Assembly: GCA_003220495.1 (NCBI GenBank)
Contig: QHSP01000029.1
Span: forward strand, 1-64,000
Reading direction: 5' to 3'
Source: Candidatus Rokuibacteriota bacterium
Lineage (GTDB): Bacteria; Methylomirabilota; Methylomirabilia; Rokubacteriales; CSP1-6
DNA: 64,000 nucleotides
Shown: piece after piece, positions 15,851 to 24,702 of the stretch
Numbering within the stretch: the first letter of the stretch is position 1
Layout: each line of letters opens with the position of its first letter
Notes under the pieces: model-generated
Told to the model about the DNA's origin: nothing
The model's database searches: none
The model's input: the letters and a program-made list of their open reading frames with translations, nothing else
Made by a program: the position numbers and the translations under genes

Positions 15851-16186
15851 GTCGCGCGGGTCGGGCGAGCGGCGGGAGTCGCGCCCGCGTCTGGCTTCGC
15901 GCGCATCGAGGCGGGCGACGTGACGATGGATGTCGCGGAGCAGCAGCAGCATCTGGCCGCTGAGCACGAGCGAGCCGCCCAGAATGACCGCAAGCGAGAC
16001 GGCCGCGATGGCCGCCGGAGCGAGCCGCGCTCGCCACTCCGCGGGCACCCGCGAGACGATGTCCGCCGGCCAGGGTGAGAGCACCGCAAACGCGGTGAGC
16101 GCAGCGACGAAGATGAGAAGACAGCCCGCCACGATCTGAGCGAGCGCCCAGGCTCCCACCAATCGGTATCGACGGGCTCCCGCCAT
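15821..16186 (-). CDS. Small two-TM membrane protein
   Basis: 121 residues. Two membrane helices (ALAQIVAGCLLIFVAALTAF and IAAVSLAVILGGSLVLSGQM) flank a short loop, followed by a basic tail with RDIHRHVARLD and an Arg-rich C-terminus. The tail overlaps the end of the convergent DUF2459 gene by 30 bp. No family is recognised. The TM-plus-basic-helix layout is common in small envelope proteins. Confidence 0.5.
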   Translation of the reverse strand: MAGARRYRLVGAWALAQIVAGCLLIFVAALTAFAVLSPWPADIVSRVPAEWRARLAPAAIAAVSLAVILGGSLVLSGQMLLLLRDIHRHVARLDAREARRGRDSRRSPDPRDSTSRLLPRR

Positions 16187-16362
16187 GGTCGTTCTAGCGA
16201 GGCGGGCAGACGATGCCAGCGCGGCGTGTCACCCTGGCCTGCCGGCAGGCGGCCTCGGTCGCCCCGTCGCTGTAGATCTTCGGTCGAATCCCGAGATTCA
16301 TCATTCTGGGCATTTTCGCTCAGACTCGGCCCGGAGTGTACGTCCCGGTATGATGGGACGCC

Positions 16363-16902
16363 ATGCGCTGGGACGAGTCCCCCAGGTTTCTGCTGATCGC
16401 GAGCGTCGCCTCCGCCATCGTCAGCGCCGCGTTCGGCCTGGCCGCCATCTGGGACCACCCGGGCTACAACGTGGCCGCCGCCGCGCTGGCCTTGCTGACC
16501 GCCATCCTCGGCTGCCGCGCGTACGAGCGTTCGACTCATCGCCGATTGGGACGCCTCCAGCGCGAGCACCTCGTCCTCCGGCTGCGCCAGCTACCGTCGC
16601 CGATCGAATTTCGCGTGGTCGCCGTGCCGGACGCCGAGGCGGTGAGATTCGCCCAGGAGCTGCTCGATGTCTTCGTCGAAGGGGGCTGGCCGGCCCACGG
16701 CGTCTACCGCGCGCTGCCGGCGAATGCCGCCAGCACCGGTCTCTTTGTCGCGGTGCAGGACGGCAACTTTCCGTCCGAGGAGGAGCGGCGCTTGCTGTTG
16801 ATGCTCAGCGAGTTCGGGATGTACGCGGTGAAATCGACCAGCCCGAAGCTCACTCACCCGAAAGCGCTCGAGCTCCTGGTCGGCCATCGGCCGACGATGT
16901 GA
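16363..16902 (+). CDS. Hypothetical protein, two TM plus cytoplasmic domain
   Basis: 179 residues. Two N-terminal helices (FLLIASVASAIVSAAFGLAA and VAAAALALLTAILG) are followed by a soluble alpha/beta domain (FRVVAVPDAEAVRFAQELLD, GGWPAHGVYRALPAN, EEERRLLLMLSEFGM). That domain has the strand-helix rhythm of a small regulatory module, but I cannot name it. It lies 49 bp ahead of a single-domain response regulator on the same strand. Confidence 0.6.
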   Translation: MRWDESPRFLLIASVASAIVSAAFGLAAIWDHPGYNVAAAALALLTAILGCRAYERSTHRRLGRLQREHLVLRLRQLPSPIEFRVVAVPDAEAVRFAQELLDVFVEGGWPAHGVYRALPANAASTGLFVAVQDGNFPSEEERRLLLMLSEFGMYAVKSTSPKLTHPKALELLVGHRPTM

Positions 16903-16951
16903 CGACGAGCGGCGGTTGACCGGTCGACTCGGAGCGGCTACCGTGCTCGCC

Positions 16952-17335
16952 ATGGAGGATGGCATGCTCCGCGGAAGGCGGATCCTCCTCCTCGAGGACG
17001 ATACCGATGCGCGGGAGTCGATGGCGATGCTGCTCGAGGTCGCCGGCGCCAACGTCGTCTCGACGCCGACCGCCGAGGACGCGCTCGCGGCCCTGCAGAA
17101 CACCGAGTTCGACGCCGTGGTGACCGACGTGGCCATGCCGGGACGCAGCGGCTTCTGGCTCGTGGGGCAGATCCGGCAGCTCCCGACCAGGCCGACCGTG
17201 CCCGTCCTCGCCGTCACCGGGCATCCCTTTCCCCGCGACGGCATGCTCCGCGCCGGCTTCGACGCCCAGATGCTCAAACCGGTCTCGCCCGCCTTGCTCT
17301 ACGAAACGCTGACCCACCTGATGGGCAGAAGCTGA
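16952..17335 (+). CDS. Single-domain response regulator (CheY-like)
   Basis: About 127 residues, one receiver domain only. It has acidic residues in LLLEDDTDARES, the phospho-acceptor Asp in DAVVTDVAMPG, the conserved Thr in VLAVTGHPF and the Lys in MLKPVSP. No output domain follows, so it signals through a partner protein. The ATG was chosen over an upstream frame; ATG 16964 is also possible. No histidine kinase is adjacent. Confidence 0.85.
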   Translation: MEDGMLRGRRILLLEDDTDARESMAMLLEVAGANVVSTPTAEDALAALQNTEFDAVVTDVAMPGRSGFWLVGQIRQLPTRPTVPVLAVTGHPFPRDGMLRAGFDAQMLKPVSPALLYETLTHLMGRS

Positions 17336-17422
17336 CGCGACAACCCCCCGGGAATCACCGACCGATCCCTGAGGGAAAACCCCGATGGATCGGGTCGCCG
17401 GCACCCGGCGACAACACTATGC

Positions 17423-17572
17423 ATGGACTTCGGAGCGATCCGACTGACGATCAGACGCAAGCTCGAGAACGGCCGTCTCCCGCTGCAGCTCCACCTCCGC
17501 TGCTTCGAGATCTGGGCACAGGAACGGGCGTCGCTCCTGAGGCAGCGCGAGCAGAGCGCGGCGCCGGCCTGA
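17423..17572 (+). CDS. Possible small protein, 49 residues
   Basis: Starts MDFGAIRLTIRRKLENGRLP and ends in an Arg/Gln-rich helix. Nearly every third codon position is G or C, as in neighbouring real genes. The IRRKLxxGRLP opening is a pattern I associate with small proteins of related GC-rich lineages, from memory only. A short inverted repeat (CCGATCC / GGATCGG, about 17362-17396) lies just upstream. No Shine-Dalgarno is clear. Confidence 0.4.
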   Translation: MDFGAIRLTIRRKLENGRLPLQLHLRCFEIWAQERASLLRQREQSAAPA

Positions 17573-17584
17573 CGGCCGCCGGCC

Positions 17585-19378
17585 TCAGTCGTCTTTTCGG
17601 TGCTCGGCGGGCCCACCGCGCCGAGAGAGATTCCTGGCCGTGTTGATCAGGCCGACGTGCGAGAAGGCCTGAGGAAAGTTGCCCACCAGCCGGCGCTCGG
17701 CCGGATCGTATTGCTCGGACAGGAGGCCGACGTCGTTGCGGATGTCGAGGAGGCGCTCGAAGAGCGCCCGCGCCTCGGCCTGCTTGCCCTGCAGCGCCAG
17801 ATTGTCGGCGAGCCAGAACGTGCACGCGAGGAACGCCCCTTCGCCAGGGGGTAGCCCGTCAAGCTCGGGCGTGCTCTGGTAGCGCGCGACCAATCCATCG
17901 CTCGTGAGGTGCTTCCGGATCGCGTCGACAGTTCCGAGCATGCGCGGATCCGTCGCCGGAAGAAATCCGACGAGCGGAATCATCAGAAGGCTCGCGTCGA
18001 GGAGCTTCGACCCGTAGTACTGGACGAACGCCCCGAGCCCTCGGTCGAATCCGTTTCGGCACACGTCTTCATGAATCGTGGCGCGGACGTCTCGCCAGCG
18101 CCCGACGGGCCCTTCGAGCCCGAAGCGCTCCACCGCCTTCACGGCGCGATCCAGGGCGACCCACGCCATCACCTTGGAGTGGGTGAACAGACGGCGCGGG
18201 CCGCGAACCTCCCAGATCCCCTCATCCGGCTGTTGCCACGCGGACTCGACGAACTCGACGAGATTGCCTTCGACCCGCCAGGCGTCTTCGTCGGCTTCGA
18301 GCCCGACGCGCCGGGCGCAGTGCAGCGCGTCCGCGACCTCACCCAGCACGTCGAGCTGGAACTGACTCGTCACGGCGTTGCCGACCCGCGCCGGGACGCT
18401 GCCCTCATAACCCGGCAGCCACGGGACTTCCCACTCGGGCAGGAGCCGTTCGCCGGCCACCCCGTAGACGACCTGTGCCTGTGACGGCTGGCCGGCGATC
18501 GCGCGGAGGAGCCACTTGCGCCAGGCGCGCGCTTCGTCCACGTAGCCGCCGGTCATCAGCGCGTAGAGCGCGAACGTGGCGTCTCGGAGCCAGCAATATC
18601 GATAATCCCAGTTCCGCACACCACCGAGCCGCTCCGGTACCGACGTCGTCGGGGCGGCGACCAGGCCGCCGGTCGGCGCGTACGTCAGCGCCTTGAGCGT
18701 GATGAGCGATCGAACGACGGCCTCTCGCCACTCGCCGTCGTAGGTGCACCGCTCGGACCAGGCTCGCCACCACCGCTCAGTCGTCTCGATCGCCGGCTCC
18801 GACTCCACCGCCGACGGCTCGGGTCCAGACGACGGATACCAGGCGAGCGTGAACGGCACGCGCTGCCCGGCGGCGACGCTGAAGTCGGCGACCGTGTGAA
18901 AGCGCTCGCCGCGGAGCGGGATCGGCGTGCGAAGGCGCAGGCCGTTCGCGCCGCCGATCGCCCGGATGCCGTCGGAGGTGCGGCGCACCCACGGAATCAG
19001 CGAGCCGTAGTCGAGGCGAACGACCAGATCGAGACGCATCGCGACCCGGCCGCGCTTGCCCTCGACGACCCGGACGATGGTGGGGGTTTCGGTCGCGATC
19101 GGCATGGTGTCGATCACGGTCACGGCGCCGGCATCGGTCTCGAAGTCGGTCTCGAGGACGAGGGTGCCAGGCCGGTAGCGTCGCCGGACGGCGCGGATCT
19201 CGTGCGCCGCCGGCGCGATCTGCCAGCGCCCGTGCTCCGGTGTCCCGAGGAGCGCGGCGAAGCACGCGGGCGCATCGAAGCGGGGCAGGCAGAGCCAGTC
19301 GATCGACCCGTTCCGCGCCACCAGGGCGACGGTCTCGCAATTGCCGATCAGCGCGTAGTCTTCGATCCGTGCGGGCAT
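17585..19378 (-). CDS. Glycoside hydrolase family 15 (glucoamylase/trehalase-like)
   Basis: 597 residues, the usual size of bacterial GH15 enzymes without a binding module. The N-terminal beta domain opens IEDYALIGNCETVALVARNG with SIDWLCLPRFD. The (alpha/alpha)6 domain has RNWDYRYCWLRDATFALYAL, the first acid in PDEGIWEVRG and the second in LLSEQYDP. It hydrolyses alpha-glucosides such as trehalose or maltodextrin. There is no signal peptide, so it is cytoplasmic. It stands alone rather than in a trehalose operon. Confidence 0.9.
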   Translation of the reverse strand: MPARIEDYALIGNCETVALVARNGSIDWLCLPRFDAPACFAALLGTPEHGRWQIAPAAHEIRAVRRRYRPGTLVLETDFETDAGAVTVIDTMPIATETPTIVRVVEGKRGRVAMRLDLVVRLDYGSLIPWVRRTSDGIRAIGGANGLRLRTPIPLRGERFHTVADFSVAAGQRVPFTLAWYPSSGPEPSAVESEPAIETTERWWRAWSERCTYDGEWREAVVRSLITLKALTYAPTGGLVAAPTTSVPERLGGVRNWDYRYCWLRDATFALYALMTGGYVDEARAWRKWLLRAIAGQPSQAQVVYGVAGERLLPEWEVPWLPGYEGSVPARVGNAVTSQFQLDVLGEVADALHCARRVGLEADEDAWRVEGNLVEFVESAWQQPDEGIWEVRGPRRLFTHSKVMAWVALDRAVKAVERFGLEGPVGRWRDVRATIHEDVCRNGFDRGLGAFVQYYGSKLLDASLLMIPLVGFLPATDPRMLGTVDAIRKHLTSDGLVARYQSTPELDGLPPGEGAFLACTFWLADNLALQGKQAEARALFERLLDIRNDVGLLSEQYDPAERRLVGNFPQAFSHVGLINTARNLSRRGGPAEHRKDD

Positions 19379-19392
19379 GACCGCGGGCGCGG

Positions 19393-20166
19393 CTACGAGT
19401 CGGTGTGACGTCGCGCGCGGTCGGCCGCCGCGGCGGCCTCTCGCTGCGCGTCGCGCAGCTTGCGCCGTGCGTCCGCGAGCCGCCGCTCGAGCTCGCGCAC
19501 CTCGTCGCCGGCTCGCTCGGCCTCGGCCGCGCGCCGCTCGGCGTCGCGCCGGCTCGCTTCGGCTTCCCGAGCGCGACGCGGGCGCTCCGCCTGTTCCTCG
19601 GCGCGCGTGGCCTCGGCTTGCTCGTGCCGACGCTCCGAGCCTTTCCCGCCGCGCAGGAGTTGCAGCTTCCGGCCGGGCTCGACGCCGGCGAGCACCTCGA
19701 ACCCGGGTGCGGCCAGCTCCGCGGCGAGTCGACCGCGGCGCAGGTCGTCGACCAGCGCGGCGTCGACCGCAGCCCCGAGAACCGTATTCGAGATGCGAGC
19801 GGTCGCGGAGGCCGGAACGCGATAGCCCGCCTTCGTCAGCACCTCGGTCGCGCGATTCAGTAGCGTCTGCAGCTCGGCCCGGATGGTCCGCATCCCCTCA
19901 GTGGCCGTTCGCGGGTCGCGGAGCTGGCTCTGACGCACCCGGTGCACGACGTCGACGAAATGGGCGACGCGCTCGGAATCGAGCCGCGCGAGCTGGTTGG
20001 TGGCCCAGAGAAACGGTGAGGGCTTGGCGAGCCGGCGAACGGCCTGCGCGTCCGCGGCGCGCCCGGCCGCCTTCAGCGCCGCGGCCTTCGCGTTGCGCGC
20101 GCTGGAAAAGTCTTTCGGCGGGACGCCGTAGAGCTCGTCGATCGCGTGGGCGATGTCGGAATGCAC
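19393..20166 (-). CDS. Hypothetical protein with C-terminal coiled coil
   Basis: 257 residues. The N-terminal part (DIAHAIDELYGVPPKDFSSA, SPFLWATNQLARLDSERVAH) is a helical domain of conserved hypothetical proteins found in several GC-rich phyla. The last 85 residues are a highly charged Ala/Glu/Arg coiled coil (REAEASRRDAERRAAEAERA). No signal peptide or TM is present, so it is probably cytoplasmic. The function is unknown. An intrinsic terminator for the upstream small gene sits just before its start. Confidence 0.65.
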   Translation of the reverse strand: MHSDIAHAIDELYGVPPKDFSSARNAKAAALKAAGRAADAQAVRRLAKPSPFLWATNQLARLDSERVAHFVDVVHRVRQSQLRDPRTATEGMRTIRAELQTLLNRATEVLTKAGYRVPASATARISNTVLGAAVDAALVDDLRRGRLAAELAAPGFEVLAGVEPGRKLQLLRGGKGSERRHEQAEATRAEEQAERPRRAREAEASRRDAERRAAEAERAGDEVRELERRLADARRKLRDAQREAAAAADRARRHTDS

Positions 20167-20205
20167 GACTCAAGCGTACCGCGTCTCGGCGGCGAGCGGT
20201 CGGGC

Positions 20206-20244
20206 GAGAAAATGAAATGGGCCGGGACGCGCATCCCCGGCCCA
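20206..20244 (-). terminator. Rho-independent terminator on the minus strand
   Basis: Nine-bp stem (TGGGCCGGG / CCCGGCCCA) with a 9-nt loop. On the minus strand it is followed by TTTCATTTTCTC. It lies about 50 bp after the stop of the small basic-protein gene and ends that transcript. Confidence 0.75.
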
Positions 20245-20290
20245 TCATCGCAAGCTGCTGCTCGACTAAGTCGAGCGATTGGACCTCGTG

Positions 20291-20500
20291 CTACAGGCCC
20301 ATCGCGGCCTTGACGACCGCCTTCTTCGTCCTCAGCATCATGCTCTCGGCCTTGTGCGGCGACGCCGAATGGTTCGTCGCGTGGATCGCCCGGCGGCTCG
20401 CCTTGACGGCGCGACGGATCGACTGATCCATCTGTCTCTTCCACCGAGAGACATGCTTCCCGGCACCGGCCCTGTCGAGTTTGACCACCAGTTTGTGCAT
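20291..20500 (-). CDS. Small highly basic protein, 69 residues
   Basis: ATG preceded by GGAGGAACACA, an excellent ribosome-binding site. The protein begins MHKLVVKLDRAGAGKHVSRW and is rich in Lys/Arg/His with few acids. It is expected to be soluble and possibly nucleic-acid binding, but no family is recognised. It is bounded by tRNA-Val upstream and its own terminator downstream, so it is a free-standing transcription unit. The SD and terminator together are the main evidence for a real gene. Confidence 0.6.
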   Translation of the reverse strand: MHKLVVKLDRAGAGKHVSRWKRQMDQSIRRAVKASRRAIHATNHSASPHKAESMMLRTKKAVVKAAMGL

Positions 20501-20567
20501 TGTGTTCCTCCTTGTTTCCAACCTCTCACGGCATCGTCGGATTTCGGAAGGGATTCCGTGTGTTTTC

Positions 20568-20643
20568 TGGTAGGCGGACCAGGGATCGAACCTGGGACCT
20601 CGGCCTTGTAAGGGCCGCGCTCTTCCAACTGAGCTATCCGCCC
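20568..20643 (-). tRNA. tRNA-Val (TAC)
   Basis: The minus strand gives a full cloverleaf: acceptor GGGCGGA/TCCGCCT (one G-U), D arm with AGTTGGAAGAGC, anticodon stem CGGCC/GGCCG around CTTACAA (anticodon TAC), T arm CCAGG TTCGATC CCTGG, discriminator A and encoded CCA. Confidence 0.95.
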
Positions 20644-20716
20644 GGGCCGTGACGAGCGCTGAAGCGGGGACGTTCGCCATCGTAACACTCCCGGGCGCGA
20701 GCAAGCCCAGCACGAT

Positions 20717-21466
20717 CTATCTCAGGATGGCCCAGAGCGATCCGAGCCAGCTCCCGACCTTCTCGACCCACGTCTCGCCCGCCGGCACCCGGCTGACGAC
20801 GACGTCGTCGACCCACACCTTCAGCGGCCCCTCGGCGACGAAGCGAATGTCGAGATCGGCGCGATCGCCGGAGTTGAAGTCGAGCCGGTAGAACTGCCAG
20901 CCTTTGCCGGCGCCCGCCACCTCGATCTTCGGCTCGTCCCACGCCACCGAGCTGCCGCTCGGGCTCAGCCAGAGGTCGCCGTCGTGTTCCATGCGATCGA
21001 CCTTCGCCCAGAACCGCACGTTGTAGCCGGTCCGCGGCTTGACCCGGATCCGCTGAGCGAGCGTCGAGTAGACCTCGGTCTGCTTGTCGCTGCGATGCTC
21101 GACCAAGAGCGCGAACCGACCGCCGGGCCGGTGCTCGGTCGGATCCGACCGCCAGTCCGCGACGGCGAGCTGTCCGGTCTGCGAGCTCCGCGTGGCGAGA
21201 TACTGATTGAGTCGCGCGGCGCCGCGATAGGCGGGAAAGTCTTCGAGCCATCCGGTGCCCCAGCCCACCAGGCGCGCCTCGAAGGACCCGTTCGCGAGGT
21301 TGTTCGACGTCGCCGGCAGCAGCACGAAGTACCAGAGCGCGGTGAAGAACAGGATGAGCCAGGCCGCGAGAAGGACGGTGACGGAGAGCTTCGGAGACTG
21401 CAGGTAGAACTGGACGAGGAACTCGCTCGCGCCGTCCGACATCCGATCGATCGTGCGATCGTACAT
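20717..21466 (-). CDS. Membrane-anchored protein with carbohydrate-binding-like domain
   Basis: 249 residues from the ATG that follows GGAGGAAAGAG; ATG 21500 is an alternative. One TM (VTVLLAAWLILFFTALWYFV) anchors a large outer domain containing NNLANGSFEARLVGWGTGW, VKPRTGYNVRFWAKVDR and LKVWVDDVVVSRV. The order NGSFE ... YxxRFWAK ... VWVDDVxVS is the jelly-roll pattern of CBM4/9-like carbohydrate-binding modules. No catalytic domain is present. It may bind extracellular polysaccharide. Confidence 0.65.
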   Translation of the reverse strand: MYDRTIDRMSDGASEFLVQFYLQSPKLSVTVLLAAWLILFFTALWYFVLLPATSNNLANGSFEARLVGWGTGWLEDFPAYRGAARLNQYLATRSSQTGQLAVADWRSDPTEHRPGGRFALLVEHRSDKQTEVYSTLAQRIRVKPRTGYNVRFWAKVDRMEHDGDLWLSPSGSSVAWDEPKIEVAGAGKGWQFYRLDFNSGDRADLDIRFVAEGPLKVWVDDVVVSRVPAGETWVEKVGSWLGSLWAILR

Positions 21467-21603
21467 CGCCGCTCTTTCCTCCCGGCTCCTAGCCTTCATT
21501 CCCACCCTAAACCACCCAAAGATGGCCGACCTAGCAAAGAACCCACCCGCTCGCGGGTCGTCGTCGTCGAGGGGTTGCTGCGCGCGAGGAGCCCGAGGCA
21601 CGG

Positions 21604-21900
21604 CTATCGAGCGGACACGCTGCGATAGTCGAGGTCGTGCTCCCACGTCGGATCCACGACGTGGCGCAGCTCGTGGGCAAGACACTCGTAGTCTCCGTCG
21701 GCGCAATAGACTTCGACGCGGCCGTTCGGGTACCGCAGGGTGCAGCCCCGGTTGCTGCTCCCACCGGCGGCGCAGACGTGACGCACCTCACCGATATAGA
21801 GGGTGACCGGGCCGTTGCGGTAGCCCACGAACGGCGCGATCGAACATCCGCCGAGCACGATGGCCGCCACCGTCATCGCCCTGAACCATGCCAAACGCAT
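21604..21900 (-). CDS. Small lipoprotein with HExxH-type motif
   Basis: 98 residues. The signal ends in a lipobox (TVAAIVLGGCS). The mature part has a run of cysteines (HVCAAGGSSNRGCTL, YCADGDYECLAH) and HELRHVVDPTWEHD, an HExxH zinc-site signature with a downstream Glu/His. It could be a minimal metallopeptidase-like or metal-binding lipoprotein. The protein is much shorter than known zincins, so catalysis is doubtful. No family is recognised. Confidence 0.6.
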   Translation of the reverse strand: MRLAWFRAMTVAAIVLGGCSIAPFVGYRNGPVTLYIGEVRHVCAAGGSSNRGCTLRYPNGRVEVYCADGDYECLAHELRHVVDPTWEHDLDYRSVSAR

Positions 21901-22054
21901 CGGGACGCAGAAATGAGCACGAAGGGTGCCAGACGGATATGGCCTTAAAACATCGGGGCATACGCGTGTCCGCGGCCGGCGGGGTCGGGCGCCGCGGAAC
22001 AGGCTGGCACGGTGGTGACAAATATCGACGGGATCGGGGGCGGCGGCTACACGG

Positions 22055-22882
22055 TCACTTCGGCCAGCGGGGCGTGGACAGCTCGATCCGCCACACCGGG
22101 CCCTCGACGAAGAACGGGCCCTCGAACTTCACGAACGCCGGCGCCGAGCCGCCGAGCACCCAGAACTTCAGGTCCGGCGGCTCCTTTCCCGCGACCTTCG
22201 CGAAGACGCCCGCGATGCCGCCGAGCTCGAGGTCGACGAGGTAGCGGGTCGCGGTGCGGCGCGAGTCGCCGATGAGGATCGGATCGTCTCCCACCGCGCG
22301 CATGCTCGTCTTCACCAGCCGAGGCTTCGGGAAGAACGCCACCACGTGGCCCGTCACAACCTCGCCCTTCGTCAGGTTCTTCAGAATCGTCGTCGTCATC
22401 CCGTTGTACACGTCCGCCGGCAGCTCGAGCGTGCCCGAGAGCTCCTCGGTCTCCTTCTTCCGCTTCTCGCGCTGCTTGATCTCATAGCGGCTCGGCTCGC
22501 GCGTGAACGCGACCTCGATGTCCGCCGGAAACGACGGGCCCCGCTGGATCTGCTTGTAGCTGAGCAGCGTGAGCGCGGGCTTCTGTAGATAAGTCACGAG
22601 CTCGTCCTGGAGCGAGCCGTCGCGGAATCGCCACGTGAGACGGCTCTCCATCCGGTCACCGTGCGGAGTGGCGAGGAGCTCGCCGTGCGCCAGCGTCTGG
22701 CCCTGAAGCGAGCGCAGCACGAGGAAGCCGTGCGTCGTGCCCTCGGGAAATCGCACGGTGACGGGGTCGGCGGCGGCGCTCGCCGTCGCGATCAGCACCA
22801 GGAGCGGGACCGGCGCCGCGAGGCGTGGGAGCGTGCGCCTCAGCGACCATGACCAGGAATACGGCAGACCGGTTTCTCTCAG
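22055..22882 (-). CDS. DUF3108-like exported protein, apparent CTG start
   Basis: About 275 residues. The mature part (VTVRFPEGTTHGFLVLRSLQ, SRLTWRFRDGSLQDELVTYL, ELPADVYNGMTTTILKNL) is the strand-rich pattern of DUF3108-like periplasmic proteins. The signal peptide SLRRTLPRLAAPVPLLVLIA requires a start upstream of the first standard codon (GTG 22798), and none exists. The only fitting codon is CTG, which overlaps the stop of the oxidoreductase gene as CTGA, in the same -1 register as the GTGA overlaps elsewhere in this operon. The role is unknown. Confidence 0.65.
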   Translation of the reverse strand: MRETGLPYSWSWSLRRTLPRLAAPVPLLVLIATASAAADPVTVRFPEGTTHGFLVLRSLQGQTLAHGELLATPHGDRMESRLTWRFRDGSLQDELVTYLQKPALTLLSYKQIQRGPSFPADIEVAFTREPSRYEIKQREKRKKETEELSGTLELPADVYNGMTTTILKNLTKGEVVTGHVVAFFPKPRLVKTSMRAVGDDPILIGDSRRTATRYLVDLELGGIAGVFAKVAGKEPPDLKFWVLGGSAPAFVKFEGPFFVEGPVWRIELSTPRWPK

Positions 22883-24702
22883 GCCCGAAGCCCGAGCGCC
22901 GCCAGGCGCCCGGCCGTCGGCACGCCGTCGGCGTCCCAGCCGCGCAACGCGTAGTAGTCGTCGAGCATCGCGGCGAGCTCCGCCGGCGGGCAGTGCATTC
23001 CGGCGGAGGGTCCGTCGGGGATGGGCTCGTGCATCACCTTCCACGGCAGGACGTCCTGGGCGCGGCGCACGCCCTCCCGCACGTTGAAGAGCCGCTCGAG
23101 GTTGATGATGCGCTCGCCGACGCGCTCGAGATCGTCGGCGGTCACGTCCCACCCGGTGACGGCGCGCACCATCGTGGCGTACGGGTCGCCGATGAAGAGA
23201 CCGAAGCCGCGCTCGGAGGTGAAGCGGCACATGACGAGCGAATCCCCGAGCGCCGTGAAGTGCTGGCTCCGCACGGCGAAGGCGGGCTTGTCCTTGGTTC
23301 CGCGTCGATCGAAGCCTTGCGCGTACTGCGGCGTCGGACGCGTGTCGTGGTGACTGCCGCCGCGCGTCGCCGTCGCGTAGCCGATCGAGAGCCCCTTGAG
23401 CGCGCGCGCCGAGTGGGCGGGCAGCTCGAGCCCTTTCACGGCGTACACGAGCTTCGTGCCTTCGGGATGGACCGACGCGGCGAGCCGCCAGGCGCCGTCG
23501 GCCAGGCGCGCTCCGAATCCCTCGCGGCGCGCCGTCATCTCCACCAGCCTCAGCATGCCGCGCCAGTCGCCCCAGCCGAACGGCACGCCGACCTCGCGGC
23601 GGTCGAGCCAGCCGCGCTCGAGCGCCTCCGCGACGAACGCCAGGGTGACGCCGAGTGAGATCGTGTCCATCCCGTAGAGATCGCAGAGGTCGTTGGCCAG
23701 GATGAGCGCCTCCGGGTTCGCGATGCCGAGCATCGGACCGAGCGCGAAGATCGTCTCGTACTCGGGCATCTTCGCCTTCGTGCCGCCGAACTCGCCCTCG
23801 GTGATCGCGTACTGCTTGCCGCACGCGACCGGGCACTTGAGACACGTCGTGTCGCGGTCGTGGTAGTGCAGCTTCATCTCCTCGCCGGAGACGGCCCGCG
23901 CCTCGGCGAACGTCTCCTGGCGCAGGTTGTAGGCGCCGAGACCGCCGAGGGCGTTGATGGGCCCGACGAGGAACGGCGTGCCAAAGGTCGTGAGCGCCTT
24001 CGTGCCGGTCTTGAGGGGCTCACGCGTTTCGTCGATGAGCGCCTTGAGCGCCGCGCTGTCGGCGACCTCGGTCTTGCGGGCGCCTCTGACCACGACCGCC
24101 TTGAGGTGCTTCGCGCCGAGCACCGCGCCGATGCCGCCGCGCCCCGACACACCCTCGCGGTTCTTCCAGTAGTGGGCCATCGCCGCGAAGCGCACGCGAT
24201 GCTCGCCGGCGGGACCGATCGCGATCGCGTCGGCGTCGGCGCCTTCGGCGTCGATCAGCGCGTTCACGGCCTCGCGCGTCGTCTTGCCCCAGAGCGCAGG
24301 CGCCGGCTTCAGGGTCGCACCCGTCTCGGTCACCAGCAGGTAGGACGGCGCCGCGGCGCGGCCGGTGATCGCCACGGCGTCGAAGCCCGTGCGCTTGAGC
24401 GTCGCCGGGAAGCGGCCGCCGAAGGTCGAGTCGAAGAACAGACCGGTCAGCGGCGATTTGGTCGCGACGCACGCGCGGCTGTTGCCGGGCACCGTCGTGT
24501 CGGTGATGGGTCCCACCGCGAAGACGACCGCGTTCGGCGCGTCGAACGCGTCGATGCCTGCCGGGACCTGATCGTAGAGGAGGCGGGCGGCGAGACCGTT
24601 CCCGCCCAGGAGCGCGCGGGCGGTGTCTTCGGCGAGCGATTCGATGCGGGACGCGCCCGTCGTCAGATCGACGAACAGCAGGCGGCCGCCGTACCCCTTC
24701 AC
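22879..24702 (-). CDS. Aldehyde:ferredoxin oxidoreductase family protein (tungsten/molybdopterin)
   Basis: 607 residues, full AOR length. It opens YGGRLLFVDLTTG. The pterin-domain motifs include FFDSTFGGRFPATLKR and GRGGIGAVLGAKHLKAVVV. The [4Fe-4S] ligands are in TTCLKCPVACG with the distal Cys in LVMCRF; DLYGMDTISLG is also typical. It oxidises aldehydes or related substrates with a tungstopterin cofactor in the cytoplasm. The GTG start overlaps the stop of the upstream TPR gene (GTGA). The substrate cannot be read from sequence. Confidence 0.9.
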   Translation of the reverse strand: MKGYGGRLLFVDLTTGASRIESLAEDTARALLGGNGLAARLLYDQVPAGIDAFDAPNAVVFAVGPITDTTVPGNSRACVATKSPLTGLFFDSTFGGRFPATLKRTGFDAVAITGRAAAPSYLLVTETGATLKPAPALWGKTTREAVNALIDAEGADADAIAIGPAGEHRVRFAAMAHYWKNREGVSGRGGIGAVLGAKHLKAVVVRGARKTEVADSAALKALIDETREPLKTGTKALTTFGTPFLVGPINALGGLGAYNLRQETFAEARAVSGEEMKLHYHDRDTTCLKCPVACGKQYAITEGEFGGTKAKMPEYETIFALGPMLGIANPEALILANDLCDLYGMDTISLGVTLAFVAEALERGWLDRREVGVPFGWGDWRGMLRLVEMTARREGFGARLADGAWRLAASVHPEGTKLVYAVKGLELPAHSARALKGLSIGYATATRGGSHHDTRPTPQYAQGFDRRGTKDKPAFAVRSQHFTALGDSLVMCRFTSERGFGLFIGDPYATMVRAVTGWDVTADDLERVGERIINLERLFNVREGVRRAQDVLPWKVMHEPIPDGPSAGMHCPPAELAAMLDDYYALRGWDADGVPTAGRLAALGLRA

